This document shows, piece by piece, positions 52,570-64,000 of a stretch of 64,000 nucleotides of DNA. Within the stretch, counting starts at the first letter, position 1; each line of letters starts with the position of its first letter. The notes under the pieces were generated by a model that was not told the origin of the DNA, did no database searches, and was given only the letters and a program-made list of their open reading frames with translations. A program made the translations under genes and the position numbers. The DNA lies in NCBI RefSeq assembly GCF_024323335.1, contig NC_066581.1, positions 349,064,409 through 349,128,408 on the forward strand, read 5' to 3'. The DNA comes from Lathyrus oleraceus (Eukaryota; Streptophyta; Magnoliopsida; Fabales; Fabaceae).

Positions 52570-55038
52570 CTCTCCGAAAATGTTGCCACAAAGGAAAAGA
52601 ATCTGGAGAGACTGAAAGTCGACAAGAGTATGATGCATTCCATAAGAAGAACTCATTGGGGAGACAAAGACTCTGGGGATAAAAGGCCGTGCGTAGGCCA
52701 GGCTACGACTTGAAAACTGTTGGAGACACAAGAGGATTCCATGAAAATAAATCAATGGAAGGACTTAGGCAGGGGTAAAGGGAAATTCTACAAGGGAAGC
52801 GGGTAAATCAGAACAAAACTGAAATACTCGAATTGAATAAGGAATTGGAGAATTCATTGAGGAAATACGCACTCAAACTCAACTGGGGAAGCATGAACTT
52901 TAACACATGAGATCCAGAAGTATATTATCCATTACCGGTTACTGGGTAGGAAGATAACATATCCTGACAGAGAGGCGTCTGTTACCGGTTAGGGTAAACA
53001 TATCAAGGATGACTCGCTGAGGAAAAAGAGGTGTGTTCGTTATCGGATACCGGGTAAGAACAAACTGCTGGGGAAAATATCAAATAGGATTTACATCTAC
53101 CGTTTATTGGGCAGAAGACCAAGGAAAGAGAATATTCGTCACTAGTTAAAGTGAACATATCATAGATAGACTCAAGGGGAAGAATATCTGTCATCGGTTA
53201 AGATGAACATATCAAGGAGATAGACTGCCGGGGAAAACTAGGAATTATATCTATCAGTTACTGGATAGAATACCAAAGAGAGAATATCCGTCACCGGTTA
53301 GGGTGAAAATATCAAGGATATACTCAGTAGGGGAAAGCAGGATTTACAACTATCAGTTACTAGGAAGAAGACCGCAAAGAGGAGAAAACTCGTCATCGAT
53401 TAGAATGAACATATCAAGGATTAACTCTCTAGGGAATGAAAATAGGGATTACAACTACCTTTTTACTGGGTAGAAAACCACAAAGAGAATATTTGTCACA
53501 GGTTAAGATGAACATATCAAGGATAGACTCAAAGGAAGAATATTCGTCATCGGTTAGGATGAACATATCCAGAATATACTACCTGGGGAGACGTAAAACG
53601 AATCCGCTGGGGAAAAGTAAGAGGAAGTAGATTACTATTACCGGGTATTGGGTAAAAGTAAAGTACTCGCAAATCGAAGAGAATATTACTAGTTACGGAT
53701 TAATAGACTTTCGGGGGACCAAAAGTATCCATCTAGGTAAGAGCTAGAAAGAAACGGTCAAATAAAGACTCACCCCGGTGAGGATATAACTCAGGGGGAA
53801 TAGTTCCATCCAGACAATCAACTGGGGAGGAAGCTGAAATAATAATCGTCCATGAGGAAATGACTCAGTGGGGAATGAGAAAGGTTAAATTCTTTCTGCT
53901 TAAGGGGCTGACACTCTACAATTGAGGGAGGACAGACACACCAAATATGTATGGAGAAATAATATTAATATAGCAGAGGATCGGAAAATAAGGAATCAAA
54001 TGCAATAACAATGCATAATGAAATATATGATGTATATGTATATGTATATATGATTGATGATTATGCTGACAAAACAATCACAAAGAGTACAAATGTTGTT
54101 GATCTGGATCATCGCTATAACACTCGGCTAATCTCGACAGGATGGAAGCACCAACTGGAGAAAACCCGGGGATGAATATAGATCATCCATCTCTAAATAT
54201 CTCAAACACTATTGAGGAAGGATAAAAGATATGTTGAGGGCCCAAATTATCAACTCTGCGGGGAATTTTAGGTCAACACCATACCAAATGAGAGACAACT
54301 TTACAGAGGACCAAAAATACTGCTCAAGAATCAGTGCTGACGGGGATCAAGAGTGAACTCCGCCGGGGACTTGAGGGAAACAAAAGTCTGTGTTGGATAT
54401 GTGCAAACCGTTGAGAATATATGCCTACAACTCAAATAGGGAGGTGATTAACCAACTCAGCTAGGGAGACTGATTTTCCGTTTGGGGAGGAAAAAGTGAC
54501 CAAACCAAACTGCTTGGGGAAAACAAACAATGCTTCGCACTTTGAGACTCACCTATTCTTAGACTGTTGTTGATATTCCTTACTAAAATCGATTGCTTTT
54601 AAAAGTAATTGATTTTATTATTTTAAGAAAAATGATTTTTATTATTTCAAAATTTCAAAATTATCATCATAAAATTTCAATTCTGTTTAGCTGAAAAATA
54701 AATAAGAGTAGAAACAATTGGATAAAAAGCTCAACTTTATTTAATAGGATGGTAGTCTGTATATGACAAGACTCCATGGATCTTTACAAAAGTTGAAAAA
54801 TAGTAATTTACAGGGAAAAGGGTCTACATTGAATACAATGATCTTTAATCCTTCTACCAACTTCAATATCCATCGTGTTCTTGGCTTCGGTTGAGGATGA
54901 TTCGAAGTTGACTGACTTGCTCAAAACTGTTCCAAAATGGGAGATCAAACAAATGCAGTTACTTGCCATAATCCCTAATTTTGCATATATTGCCCCAAGG
55001 TGGGCTACTCAATCTATCGGGATAAATTTTCTATTTTA
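52570..55038 (-). other. 3' region of Ogre F
   Basis: Non-coding. On the minus strand it is rich in TTCCCCAG/CGGAGT boxes like the 3' region of Ogre E. From about 54700 to 55038 it parallels E at 32140-32410. An array lies at 52920-53580. The first 80 bp or so beside Cyc-1 could not be matched clearly to either F or D. Confidence 0.65.
52920..53580 (-). repeat. Diverged tandem repeats with about 50-bp register in Ogre F 3' region
   Basis: A GATGAACATATCAAGGATAG-like box recurs at about 52994, 53151, 53203, 53303, 53403, 53507 and 53559. The intervals are 157, 52, 100, 100, 104 and 52, all near multiples of 50-52. CACCGGTTAGG-type and CAGTTACTGG-type boxes alternate between them. Confidence 0.75.
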
Positions 55039-55125
55039 TGTCTCTAATTTTTGCCTGGATCTCCCTTTCGGGTTTTCAATCCACTAAGACGCTCCATTTT
55101 GCCTAAGCCGCCCTTTCGGGTTTTC
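55039..55125 (-). repeat. Post-pol hairpin repeats of Ogre F
   Basis: CCCGAAAGGG on the minus strand at 55111-55120 and 55063-55072, 48 bp apart, each with a following AGGCAAAA box. The first begins about 30 bases after the integrase stop. Same arrangement as Ogre E (31986 onward). Confidence 0.8.
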
Positions 55126-55150
55126 AACTTAGTGAGTTGTTCTTTCCTTT

Positions 55151-56270
55151 TTAGGCAGAGTATTTCTTGACTGCATTGGCATTAACATGACGCCTGAACT
55201 CTTCACCATCCATAGTTGTAAGAATCAAAGCATCGCCTGAAAAGGCTCTCTTAACAACATACGGGCCTTCATAATTAGGAGTCCATTTGCCCCTAGCATC
55301 AGGTTTGAAAGATAGTATCTTCTTGAGCACAAGGTCACCTTCTCGGAACACACGAGGTCTGACCTTCTTATCAAATGCCTTCTTCATTCTCTGCTGATAC
55401 AATTGACCATGACACATGGCAGTCAATCTCTTATCTTCAATTAAATTCAAATGATCATACCTGGTCTGACACCATTCAGCTTCTGTCAACTTGGCTTCCA
55501 TCAAGACAGGCAATGATGGGATTTCAACCTCCATGGGAAGCACAACTTCCATGCCATAAACAAGTGAGAAAGGGGTTGCCCCTGTTGAAGTGTGGGTGGA
55601 TGTATGATACCCGTGCAAAGCAAACAGGAGCATCTCATACCAATCCTTGTACGTCACAACCATTTTCTGAATGAATCTCTTGATGTTCTTATTCGCAGCT
55701 TCAACGACCCCATTCATCTTAGGTCTATAGGGAGAAGAATTATGGTGTGTAATCTTGAAGTCTTTGCAAAGAGCTTCCACTATATTATTATTCAAGTTTG
55801 ATCCATTGTCAGTAATGATCTTACTTGGCACACCATAATGGCATATAATTTGATTCTTGATAAACCTCACAACAACTTGTTTGGTCACGTTCGCGTACGA
55901 TGCTGCTTCAACCCACTTTGTGAAGTAGTCAATAGCCACCAAAATGAAACGATGTTCGTTCAAATATTTGGGCTCAATCATGCCAATCATATCAGTTCCC
56001 CACATGGAGAAGGGCCATGGAGAGGAAATAACATTTAACAGTGTCGAAGGAACATGAATCTTATCTGCATAAATTTGACACTTGTAGCATTTCTTCACAA
56101 ACTTGCAGTAGTCAGATTTCATTGTCAGTCAATAGTAACATGCTCTCAACATCTTCTTAGCCATAGCATGTGCATTGGAATGAGTACCAAAAGAACCTTC
56201 ATAGACCTCAATCATCAAAGTCTGCTTCATGTCTATCCATGCATCTGAGCAAAACCATATCAAAGTTTAT
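55151..56270 (-). pseudogene. pol: Ogre F integrase
   Basis: The zinc finger spans about 56210-56060: the two histidines (G-T-H-S-N-A-H) lie upstream of an in-frame TGA near 56123-56125, and C-Y-K-C lies after it. The catalytic core has D in W-G-T-D-M-I-G, D in I-T-D-N-G-S and E in N-G-V-V-E-A-A-N-K, with 35 residues between the last two. The C-terminal domain ends after G-K-W-T-P-N-Y-E-G-P-Y-V-V, V-K-R-A-F-S-G. From 56122 it is open for 323 residues to its natural stop. It would join Ogre cDNA to the chromosome but is inactivated by the upstream stop. Confidence 0.9.
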
Positions 56271-56273
56271 CTT

Positions 56274-57119
56274 TTAAAGCACATCACCATTCAGGTAGAA
56301 GTTGCCAATTACTCTTCTCAAAGTCTTCTTATCTTTCAAAGATGCCCCAGGCGGGTAAATCTTACTTTGGAGGAAACATTTGATATCATGATACCATGGC
56401 TTCTCATCTTTGACTTCTTCAACAGCAAACACATGAGTTGGCCTATCAAGACGCATCACAGTTAAATTGGGAACTTCATTCCAGAATTTCACCATAATCA
56501 TAGAAGCCAACGTTGCAAGAGCATCTGCCATCCGGTTTTCATCTTGAGGGATATGATGAAACTCAACCTTTGTAAAGAAAGTTAAAATCCTCCTCGCATA
56601 ATATCTATATGGTATCAAACCGGGTTGATTCATCTCCCATTCACCTTTGATTTGATTTACAACCAAAGCTGAATCTCCATAGACGTCAAGATACTTGATT
56701 CTGAGATCAATGGCTTCTTCAACCCCCATAATGCAAGCTTCATACTCAGCCATGTTGTTTGTACACTTGAAAGTCAATCTAGCTGTAAACGAGAAATGAG
56801 TACCTTGAGGAGTGATAGTTACTGCCCTAATGCTATTACCATACAAATTAACAGCTCCATCAAATACCATGCCCCGACGAGAATCAGGTTCTGGTCCTTC
56901 TTTAAGCAATGGTTCATCACAATCTTTCATTTTCAAGTACAAAATTTCTTCATCAGGAAAATCATACTGCACTGACCGGTAATCTTCAATCGGTTGGTGA
57001 GCCAAATGGTCATCCAAGACACTACCCTTAATAGCTTTTTGAGATCGGTATTCAATATCATACTCAGATAACAACATCTGCCAACAGGAAATCCTCCCAG
57101 TTAAAGCAGGGCTTCTCAA
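56274..57119 (-). pseudogene. pol: Ogre F second (archaeal-like) RNase H domain
   Basis: A 281-residue open stretch. It begins in the end of the retroviral-type RNase H (L-S-E-Y-D-I-E-Y-R-S-Q-K-A-I-K-G). A distinct RNase H fold follows at residues 82-205, with a plausible D-E-D-D set: D87 in F-D-G-A, E125 in M-A-E-Y-E-A, D149 in Y-G-D-S and D199 in M-A-D-A. Tat-lineage elements are known to carry this extra RNase H. The domain joins the upstream frame by a one-base shift near 57100, and a stop lies after D-V-L at its end. The set of four acidic residues looks intact. Confidence 0.85.
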
Positions 57120-58614
57120 AAATATACTTGATTGGATCCATTTTGGATATCAACCAAGTAGTATGATTCAACATATACTGACGCGGACGCTTAGCAGCCC
57201 AAGCCAATGCACAACAAGTCTTTTCAAGCATAGAATACCGAGTCTCACAGCCGGTGAATCTCTTATTGAGGTAGTAAATAACATATTCTTTTTTTCTAGT
57301 TTCGTCTTGCTGACCAAGAATACAACCCATACTTTCATCTAGCACAGTCAAATACATGATCAACGGTCTTCCTTCAACAGGTGGAGACAGAATCAGTGGT
57401 TCAAGCAGATACTCTTTGATACTGTCAAAAGCTTTCTGGAAATCCTCGGTCCAATCACAAGACTGATCTTTTCGAAGAAGCTTGAATATATGCGCACATG
57501 TGGAAGTCATATGCAATATGAATCTCGAGATGTAATTCAAGCGGCCAAGAAAACCTCTGACTTGCTTCTCAGTTTTGGGCGCAGGAATCTCTTGTATTGC
57601 TTTGACCTTGGCAGGATCAACTTCAATACCCTTCTCACTGACAATAAATCCCAACAACTTACCAGAACGAACACCAAATGTGCACTTATTGGGATTCAAG
57701 CGGAGTTTGTACTTCCTCAAACACTAAAATAGCTTCAACAAATGCTCAACATGTTCTTTTTCATCACTCGATTTGGCAATCATATCATCAACATAAACTT
57801 CGATCTCTTTATGCATCATATCATGAAAAAGAGTGGTCATGGCTCTCAGTTATGTTGCACCAGCATTCTTTAAACCGAAAGGAATCACTCTATAACAGAA
57901 TGTTCCCCAGGGCGTAATGAATATGGTATTCTCCATATCTTTGGGTGCCATTTTGATCTGATTATAACCGGAAAATCCGTCCATAAACGAAAAGACTTTA
58001 AACTTAGTTGTATTGTCTACCAACATATCAATGTGTGGCAGAGGGAAATCATCTTTGGGACTAGCTTTGCTCAAATCTCTATAATCAACACACATACGAA
58101 CTTTTCCATCTTTCTTCGGAACAGGCACAATATTGGTCACCCATTGTGGATACTCAACGGTAACAAGAAACCGACATCAATCTATTTTTGCACTTCTTCT
58201 TTGATCTTCACTGCCATATCAGGATGAGTCCTCCTCAACTTCTGCTTGACTGACGGGCACTCTGGCTTCAACGGCAATCTAGGCTCCATAATCTCAAAAT
58301 CTAAACCAGTCATGTCTTGATAGGACCAAGCAAGCACGTCTGAATAATCTCGAAGAAGATCAACCAACCCCTTCTTAACCTCTTGACACAATTGAGACCC
58401 AATCTTGACTTCCTTCACATCATCTTCGGAACCCAAGTTGACTAGCTCAATCTGCTCTTCGAACGGATGAATGGCTTTTTCCTCGTGCTCAAGTAAACAA
58501 GATAATTCATTAGATACTTCTTCATCATCAGTCTCTTCCTCGGCCTCAAATACAGGGAAATCAAAGTTTGGAGAGGGAGCAAGATCATTGTAGTCAATGG
58601 GTTTGGGAACCAGC
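57064..58614 (-). pseudogene. pol: Ogre F reverse transcriptase and first RNase H
   Basis: The exon starts right after the intron acceptor at 58615 with an acidic linker. RT follows from about 58180: V-P-V-P-K-K-D-G-K-V-R-M-C-V-D-Y-R-D-L, F-M-D-G-F-S-G-Y-N-Q-I-K-M, F-G-L-K-N-A-G-A-T and the catalytic Y-V-D-D near 57795. RNase H follows after the G-F-L-G-R-L-N-Y-I-S-R-F connection segment. Damage: TAG at 58182, a frameshift between 58182 and 58140, TAA at 57850, TAG near 57724 and a frameshift near 57100. The catalytic YVDD itself is preserved. Confidence 0.88.
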
Positions 58615-58868
58615 CTGCATAATGATTTGATATCTTACTTTTAGAGAAGTGAATTATGACCAAATATTATGCAGATGGACAATTATCATTTATTTATTTA
58701 TGTTTTTTGTGATTACCATTTTCAGAAAGGCAAAAAGTAAAAAAATAAAACCATCATAAATGTGGATGAATAGAATTGCATTTTATTAATGATAATTGAA
58801 AATGCTTAACAATGTTCACTTCCCCCTTAGGCATAGGAGAATGATTTTTCTTAAAACATGAAAACAAA
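58615..58868 (-). other. Protease-RT intron of Ogre F
   Basis: An AT-rich non-coding stretch between the protease-region stop and the pol exon. It ends ATTATGCAG on the minus strand, matching the Ogre E acceptor. Its position equals the intron known to be spliced in Ogre transcripts. Confidence 0.68.
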
Positions 58869-60827
58869 TTACTTAGAGCGATGGACAATAATAGGAATAT
58901 CAACAGCAACCCAATTGTTGCAAGTCTCGCCATGCGTCACAAAGTTGGCGCAGTCTTCATCTTCATCACCCTTAATCACAGCAGTTGAGTGTTGTTTATT
59001 ACCATGGATGAACCCTCCACTGCGGAAACTCGGTTGCTCATTTCCAGCTTTGACATTGAATGGCCCTTGTTGAAATCTCAATTCGGCCCTATTCTTGTTC
59101 TTAGGGATCTCTATCATTCGACCCCACTGACTAGTGTTGCCAGTTTCAATAGCTTTCTGAGCATCCTTCAAAGAAGACATGGGTGCCCCAGTTTTCTTCA
59201 CTTCAGCAATAGGTAAGGCTTGGAACAGAGTTCCAACCTCCTCCTCAGCTTCAACATATGAAAAGGATGACAAATGGCTCACCAATAATGCCTTCTCTCC
59301 ACCAACAACGACAAGCTTTCCGTTCTTCACGAATTTAAGCTTCTGGTGCAGAGTAGATGTCACAGCTCCAGCCTCATGAATCCATGGCCTTCCTAATAAA
59401 CAACTATAGGCCAGGTGGATATCCATTACTTGAAAAGTAATTTGGAAATCACTCAGACCTATCTTGACTGGAAGGTCCACATCACCAATGACGGTTTTGC
59501 GAGAACCATCAAACGCTTTGACAATTACGCCAGTATACCTCATTGGGGCGCCTTGGTAGGAAAGTCTGGATAGAGTTGATTTCGGGAGTACATTCAGGGA
59601 AGAACCGGTATCAACCAACACATTAGACAGCGCATCCTCCTTGTAGTTCATCGAAATATGTAGTGCAAGATTGTGATTTCTACCTTCCTCAAGAAGTTCT
59701 TCATCACAAAAACTCAGATTGTTGCAAGAAGTAATGTTAGCCACAATGTGGCCAAACTGATCCACAGTAACGTCATGCTCAAAGTAGGCTTGCTCCAACA
59801 CTTTTTGTAATGCTTCTTTGTGTGCTTCAGAATTCATCAACATAGACAACACTGAAATCTTTGACAGGGTTTGGAGCAGCTGCTCCACCATATTAAACTC
59901 ACTCCTTTTAATCAATCTTAATACCTCATCATCATCATTAGGCTTCAGCTTGTTGGATTCACAAGACTGGCATACTGGAGCACTAACTGGATTTACTACA
60001 GGCACATCCACCTTCTTACTAACTGCAACCTCTTCTACTCCCTTTGAAAAGATGGGACCAAATACACGACCACTACGGGTCACCTTTGCGATATCATCTA
60101 TATTTACCACATTATTTGCCATAGGAAACATAACCTCTTGACCATTTTCCACCATGGTGGCATTATAGTGATAGGGGACATATTTATCGGATGTATATGG
60201 GACGGGGCCCGCTAACCATATTACCAACGGAGATACCGATCTATTGACATTGTTGTTGCTGCTACTATCAAACTGAATCACTGCCTGCTCAGAGTTTTTT
60301 AACATCGGAACAATTACATTCACATCATCTACCTCCCTTGACTGACAAATTTGGATAAGTCCTTCATCCATTAATCTCTGAATATCCCTCTTGACAATGA
60401 CACATCCTCGAGGGTTCACACTGCATATCACACAACCATCATGGTCATGCTCACAATCACTGACCAAATAGATATCCCTATGAATTGCAACCAAAGACTG
60501 CCTGATATGGAGAATATCATAAACCTTATACTCTCTAGGACAACCATCTACCATGTTAACTAAAGCGTTACCATGAGCGGGCAACGGATTAGCTTTCACA
60601 TTCGGCGCACGGTCCTCAAAGGACACCATCTCACTCTTCACGAGCTTATGTACCTCGTACTTTAATGGGTAGCAGTTTTCAATGTCATGACCAGGAGCTC
60701 CTTGGTGAAAGGCACAGCAGAGTTCAGATTTGTACCACCATGGAGGTGGCTCGCGAATTTGAGGTGGATTTCTTGGTTGGAGTAGGTTCTTGAGAACCAA
60801 AGATGGATACAGTTCGACATATAACAT
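58869..60827 (-). pseudogene. Ogre F protease region (gag-protease C-terminal part)
   Basis: 652 residues open in the same frame as gag upstream, so not a separate gene. Near the start is a degenerate zinc-knuckle, C-C-A-F-H-x5-G-H-D-I-E-N-C (residues 37-52). Retropepsin has its active site at residues 404-411 (L-V-D-T-G-S-S-L), a flap-like A-F-D-G-S segment and C-L-L-G-R-P-W near residue 477. The last 60 residues (G-G-F-I-H ... C-N-N-W-V-A-V-D) recur in the Ogre E remnant. The middle third has no recognised domain. Within this stretch no stop is present, making it the best preserved coding piece of F. Confidence 0.87.
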
Positions 60828-62207
60828 AGGAATAGGGTCAAAAGAGACCTTCTTCCTCTTGAAGTTTTGTTATTGATTATTGTTGTTGTTGTAGTTGGTT
60901 CTTTATTGCGGTTGTTGTTGACGTTGTTGTTGAATGGGAACTGATTGATTGTTGGAATTAGCGGAAAATACTGGAATTACTGATGAAACTTGATGTTGAT
61001 GCTGACGCGGTTGAGGATTTCTTCTGACATGAGGCCTCCTCTGCCTCCCCATAGATACTGAATTGGTCTCCCCTTCCTTCCTTTTGGCAAACCCACTCCC
61101 ATATTTCTTGCTAGATGACACCTCTTTCTTAGACAAACGTCCTTCACGGACTCCTTCCTCTAATCTCATCCCCATGTTTACCATTTTGATAAAGTCACTG
61201 GGGGCACTGGCAATCATTCGTTCGTAATAAAACGAACTCAGGGTCTTCAGGAAAATCTTCATCATCTCCTTCTATTCCAATGGAGGATTAGTTTGAGCAA
61301 TAAGTTCTCTCCATCTTTGAGCATATTCTTTAAATGTCTCTTTATCCTTCTGAGAGATAGACCTCAGTTGGTCTCTATCATGCGCCATATCCACATTATA
61401 CTTGTACTGTTTCACAAAAGCTTCACCCAAATTATTGAACGTGCAAACACTTGCACTGTCTAGCCCCATATACCATCTCAGAGCGGCACCAGTCAAACTG
61501 TCTTGAAAGTAGTGAATCAGTAACTGATCATTATCAATTTGAGTTGACATCTTTCTGGCGTACATCACAAAGTGACTCAACGGATAGGTGTTTCCCTTAT
61601 ACTTTTCAAAGTCAGGGACTTTGAACTTCATCGGGATCTTCACATCCGGTACCAGGCAAAGTTCAGTAGCATTTTTACCAAACATGTCTTTTCCTCTCAA
61701 CATTTTCAACTCCTTTCGCAGCTCAAGGAATTGATCCTTCATTTCACCCATTTTCTCATAAACATCTGGGCCCTCAGACGGCTCAGAATGGTAGATGGTG
61801 TCCTTAACACGAGGCAAAGTATGAACGACCGGAGGTGGCACAGACATGACCGGGCTAGACGTAGGCGTAGAAGCAAATGTAGGCGCAAACCCTTCAGGCA
61901 TGAGATTTGGTGGCATCCCCCACGGGAATCCAGCAGGCATAGTTGGACCGGATTGAGTAGCAGCAATAAGAATGGTTGAGGTAGCAACCTCGGAGATGAC
62001 AGTCCTCTGGGGAGGATTTACGGGAGTCAGTGAAGACTGATTCTGCGCAGCAAGAACATACTCGATCATGGAAGTCATACGGGAAATCTCATCCTTCAGC
62101 TCTTTGTTCTCTTGTTCCAAATGCTCCATAATTATGGGTTGATTAGCGTGAGTGTTGTATCGGTGAGTCAACTTGGCTGAAGCACAAAAGAATAACTGAT
62201 AAGACAT
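60828..62207 (-). pseudogene. gag: Ogre F gag
   Basis: Same frame as the protease region. The likely start is the Met of M-E-H-L-E-Q-E-N near 62127, matching the remnant in Ogre E; an upstream in-frame Met lies at 62207. It starts with a coiled coil (E-N-K-E-L-K-D-E-I-S-R-M). The gag core is near 61620-61300: K-F-K-V-P-D-F-E-K-Y-K-G, H-Y-F-Q-D-S-L-T-G-A-A-L-R-W-Y and E-A-F-V-K-Q-Y-K-Y-N. A basic, then Gln-rich, C-terminus follows. In-frame stops lie at 61272-61274 (TAG), 60903-60905 (TAA) and near 60870 (TAA), two in the Gln/Asn-rich tract where CAA to TAA is the simplest explanation. Confidence 0.87.
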
Positions 62208-62489
62208 CTGGAAGAAGAAAACCTATTATGCAAATGATGCATGAGATGCAATGTTTTTGTTTGTTTTTAATTTCAAGGAACATGTTGCTTTACTTGGAAG
62301 TCTATAATATCAATTTGGTTGACCATAAAATCTCTTTTTATTCAAAAAAAATGGAAGGATTACACTGAGTACAATTTCAGAAACCAAAGTACAAATACAA
62401 GAGAAAAGGAAACTAATCATCCTAAGGATCCCCTAACAATAATGTCAGATGATTTGGCTGCTGGCACATACTTCCTTCAGATGCGTCAA
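62208..62489 (-). other. Spacer between ORF1 and gag in Ogre F
   Basis: Non-coding, AT-rich. It includes the CATGCATCATTTGCATAA text that also precedes the gag remnant in Ogre E. Confidence 0.6.
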
Positions 62490-63928
62490 ATCTCAGACTC
62501 AAAGGATGTCTTCATCTGAGCTTTCTTAAGGACAAGCTTATCAACAATCTTCTTCCAAGCATCGGAAGACTAAGGCATACTAGAGGAATATTGACCCTCT
62601 GGCTCTCTCTGTTTCTTTACTGCTCGGTCATCAAGAAGTTCAACAAGCGCGTCTTTGTACTTTGACTCAAGCTGCAACTTCTCATGCTTTTGGCTCAAAG
62701 CATGGAACCGCTCTTCCCACATGTCCTTCTCTTGCTTCATCTTGGCGAGTGCGTCTTCTAACTCCTCTACCTCTTGGTTAGGGAGAGTTGATGGCTCAAC
62801 CACAACCAAATACATAGGTCTTTCACAAGCATACGACATCTTCAACTCCAAAGCTCTCTTCTTCATCCAAGTAGTGTAAGCTTCCAAAGCTACCCAATTG
62901 CACGAACCAAGCTCGGATCTTCCTTTCCTATGCACATTATGCCAAGCATGTATCATCTTCTACTTCAAATGTTAGGGATCTTTACCCTCTTGATAGAAAA
63001 TACCTTCTAACTGAGTGTTATTAGGTTCGTGTCTCAAGAGGAATGCAAGTTGACGACGAGCCAAAGCAGGGTTGTAGTTGATTCCTCCTTGTGTATCAAT
63101 GAGGGGCACATTAGAGAATTCACCACAACTATCAATAATCTCCACACTACTCAATGTAGAATCGTACCAAACAATATCATCATTAGTGAGGGACATAAGT
63201 CTTTAAGACCACCGTAGACATTATTTGTTCTCCATAAAAGCAGGCGTCTGAGGCAAGTGTGAAATAAACCACTTGTACATAAGAGGAATACAGCACATAA
63301 TAGTCCCACCACCTTTAGAATTCCTCAAATGCAAAGAGAAATACATATCACCCAACAAAGTAGGCACATGATTCCCAATCAAGAAGATTCTAATGGCGTT
63401 AACATCAACAAAACTGTCAATGTTAGGGAACAAAGCCAAACCATAGATGAGCAACACAAAGATGGCTTCAAAAGCATCCACATTACTGGCTTCAGCAAAG
63501 ACAGTAGCTTTCCCAATGAGAAACTCAGAAGTCAATCCAAACATTCCTCCTTTCTTCACCCAATGAGCCTTAATCTCAGACTTCTTTAGATGAAGGGTTT
63601 CAGCTATGATATGATATATGGGAATCTCCTCCAATCCACTAAAAGGAAACTTGTCAGAAACAGGTATTCCCAAAAGATGGGTGTACTCCTCTAACGTAGG
63701 CACAAGCTGATAGTCAGGAAAATTGAAGCAACGGTAGAGAGGGTCATAAAACTGAACCAACACACTCAAGAGTCCTTCAACCACATCAGTAGATAACACA
63801 GATAGAAGCTTCCCATGGTGTTGCTTGAAGTCCAAGGGATCTAATACAAAAGATGACAACTTCCTTAGCTCTTTCAAATCAGGACATCTGAAAGTGTACT
63901 TCTTAGTGTTCCTTCGTCCATAATCCAT
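62490..63928 (-). pseudogene. Ogre F ORF1 (protein of unknown function)
   Basis: One frame from Met at 63928 (M-D-Y-G-R-R-N-T-K-K) to a TGA near 62490, broken by five in-frame stops (near 63221, 63206, 62972, 62960 and 62570). The N-terminal 235 residues are the conserved part, with V-Q-F-Y-D-P-L-Y-R-C-F, P-T-L-E-E-Y-T-H-L-L-G-I-P and K-A-T-V-F-A. The C-terminal part has a strongly charged coiled coil (E-V-E-E-L-E-D-A-L-A-K-M-K-Q-E-K). This extra ORF before gag is characteristic of Ogre; its role is unknown. A fragment of a homologue is at 18270-18789 (D), and it is deleted in E. Confidence 0.85.
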
Positions 63929-64000
63929 GGTCTTAAAATATTTGCAAATAAGACCTCAGTTCCTTGAAATTTATTTTTCTTTGATAAATGTTATGATGTG
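63929..64000 (-). other. Leader sequence upstream of Ogre F ORF1
   Basis: Short stretch with a CAAGGAACTGAGG / TTATTTGCAAATATTTT text (minus strand) related to Ogre E at 30398-30445. The rest of the leader and the 5' LTR are outside the window. Confidence 0.6.

Larger units (their letters stand above)
52570..64000 (-). mobile_element. F: Ogre retrotransposon with recognisable full gag-pol, LTRs not in window
   Basis: Read on the minus strand: ORF1, gag, protease region, intron, RT, RNase H, a second RNase H, integrase, post-pol hairpins and a long 3' region with tandem repeats. This order, with ORF1 before gag, an intron before RT and two RNase H domains, is specific to the Tat/Ogre lineage. 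All coding regions have stops or frameshifts. The 5' LTR lies beyond 64000. The 3' LTR is missing: the 3' region meets Cyc-1 at 52565. Confidence 0.9.

Noticed and set aside
55375..55674. Plus-strand frames opposite Ogre F pol and gag (also 61572-61979)
   Set aside because: They are antisense readings of clearly recognised integrase and gag coding sequence.

Overview
This window looks like intergenic plant DNA, most likely from a legume of the pea/vetch tribe (Fabeae). It is AT-rich and contains essentially nothing except nested Ty3/gypsy LTR retrotransposons of two lineages. The first is Athila-type (Cyclops-like): LTR ends TGATCGG...CCGATCA and a tRNA-Asp primer site. The second is Tat/Ogre-type: LTRs of about 4-6 kb starting TGTAAGACCC, a TGGCGACTCTGCTGGGGA primer site, an extra ORF1, a second RNase H and an intron between protease and RT. 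I found no convincing host gene, tRNA, rRNA or CRISPR. The species call is an inference from these families. Names such as Cyc-1 and E are local labels for this window.

Layout. (1) 1-12951, minus strand: Cyc-2, a Cyclops-like element running off the left edge. It has lost RT, RNase H and integrase. It is interrupted by two solo LTRs: A (1820-6507, perfect 5-bp target duplication) in gag, and B (8738-12549, target duplication with one mismatch) in its own LTR. (2) 12952-17102, plus: LTR C, cut on its left by Cyc-2. (3) 17103-18789, plus: D, the start of an old Ogre-like element (LTR end, decayed primer site, leader, ORF1 fragment). (4) 18790-52564, plus: Cyc-1, an Athila/Cyclops element with both LTRs and a GTTTC target duplication. 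It has gag, protease, RT, integrase and an env-position ORF, all disrupted by stops or frameshifts. (5) 23771-46319, plus, inside Cyc-1 pol: E, a deletion-derived Ogre arranged LTR - internal - LTR - partial internal. This looks like a tandem duplication by unequal recombination; a later deletion removed its right end and the Cyc-1 RNase H region. (6) 52570-64000, minus: F, an Ogre with recognisable ORF1, gag, protease, intron, RT, RNase H, a second RNase H and integrase, all with stops or frameshifts. Its LTRs are not in the window.

History read from the nesting: D and C are oldest, then Cyc-2 and Cyc-1, then A and B inside Cyc-2 and E inside Cyc-1. By-eye LTR divergence agrees: about 2% between the Cyc-1 LTRs and about 0.4% between the two E LTRs.

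No intact autonomous element is present. The more unusual material is non-coding: hairpins just after the pol stop in both lineages, a 53-bp palindromic CACGGG array shared by the Cyc-1 LTR and the leader of its last ORF, tandem arrays in Ogre 3' regions, and a possible frame-preserving splice pair linking the Cyc-1 gag start to its env-position ORF.
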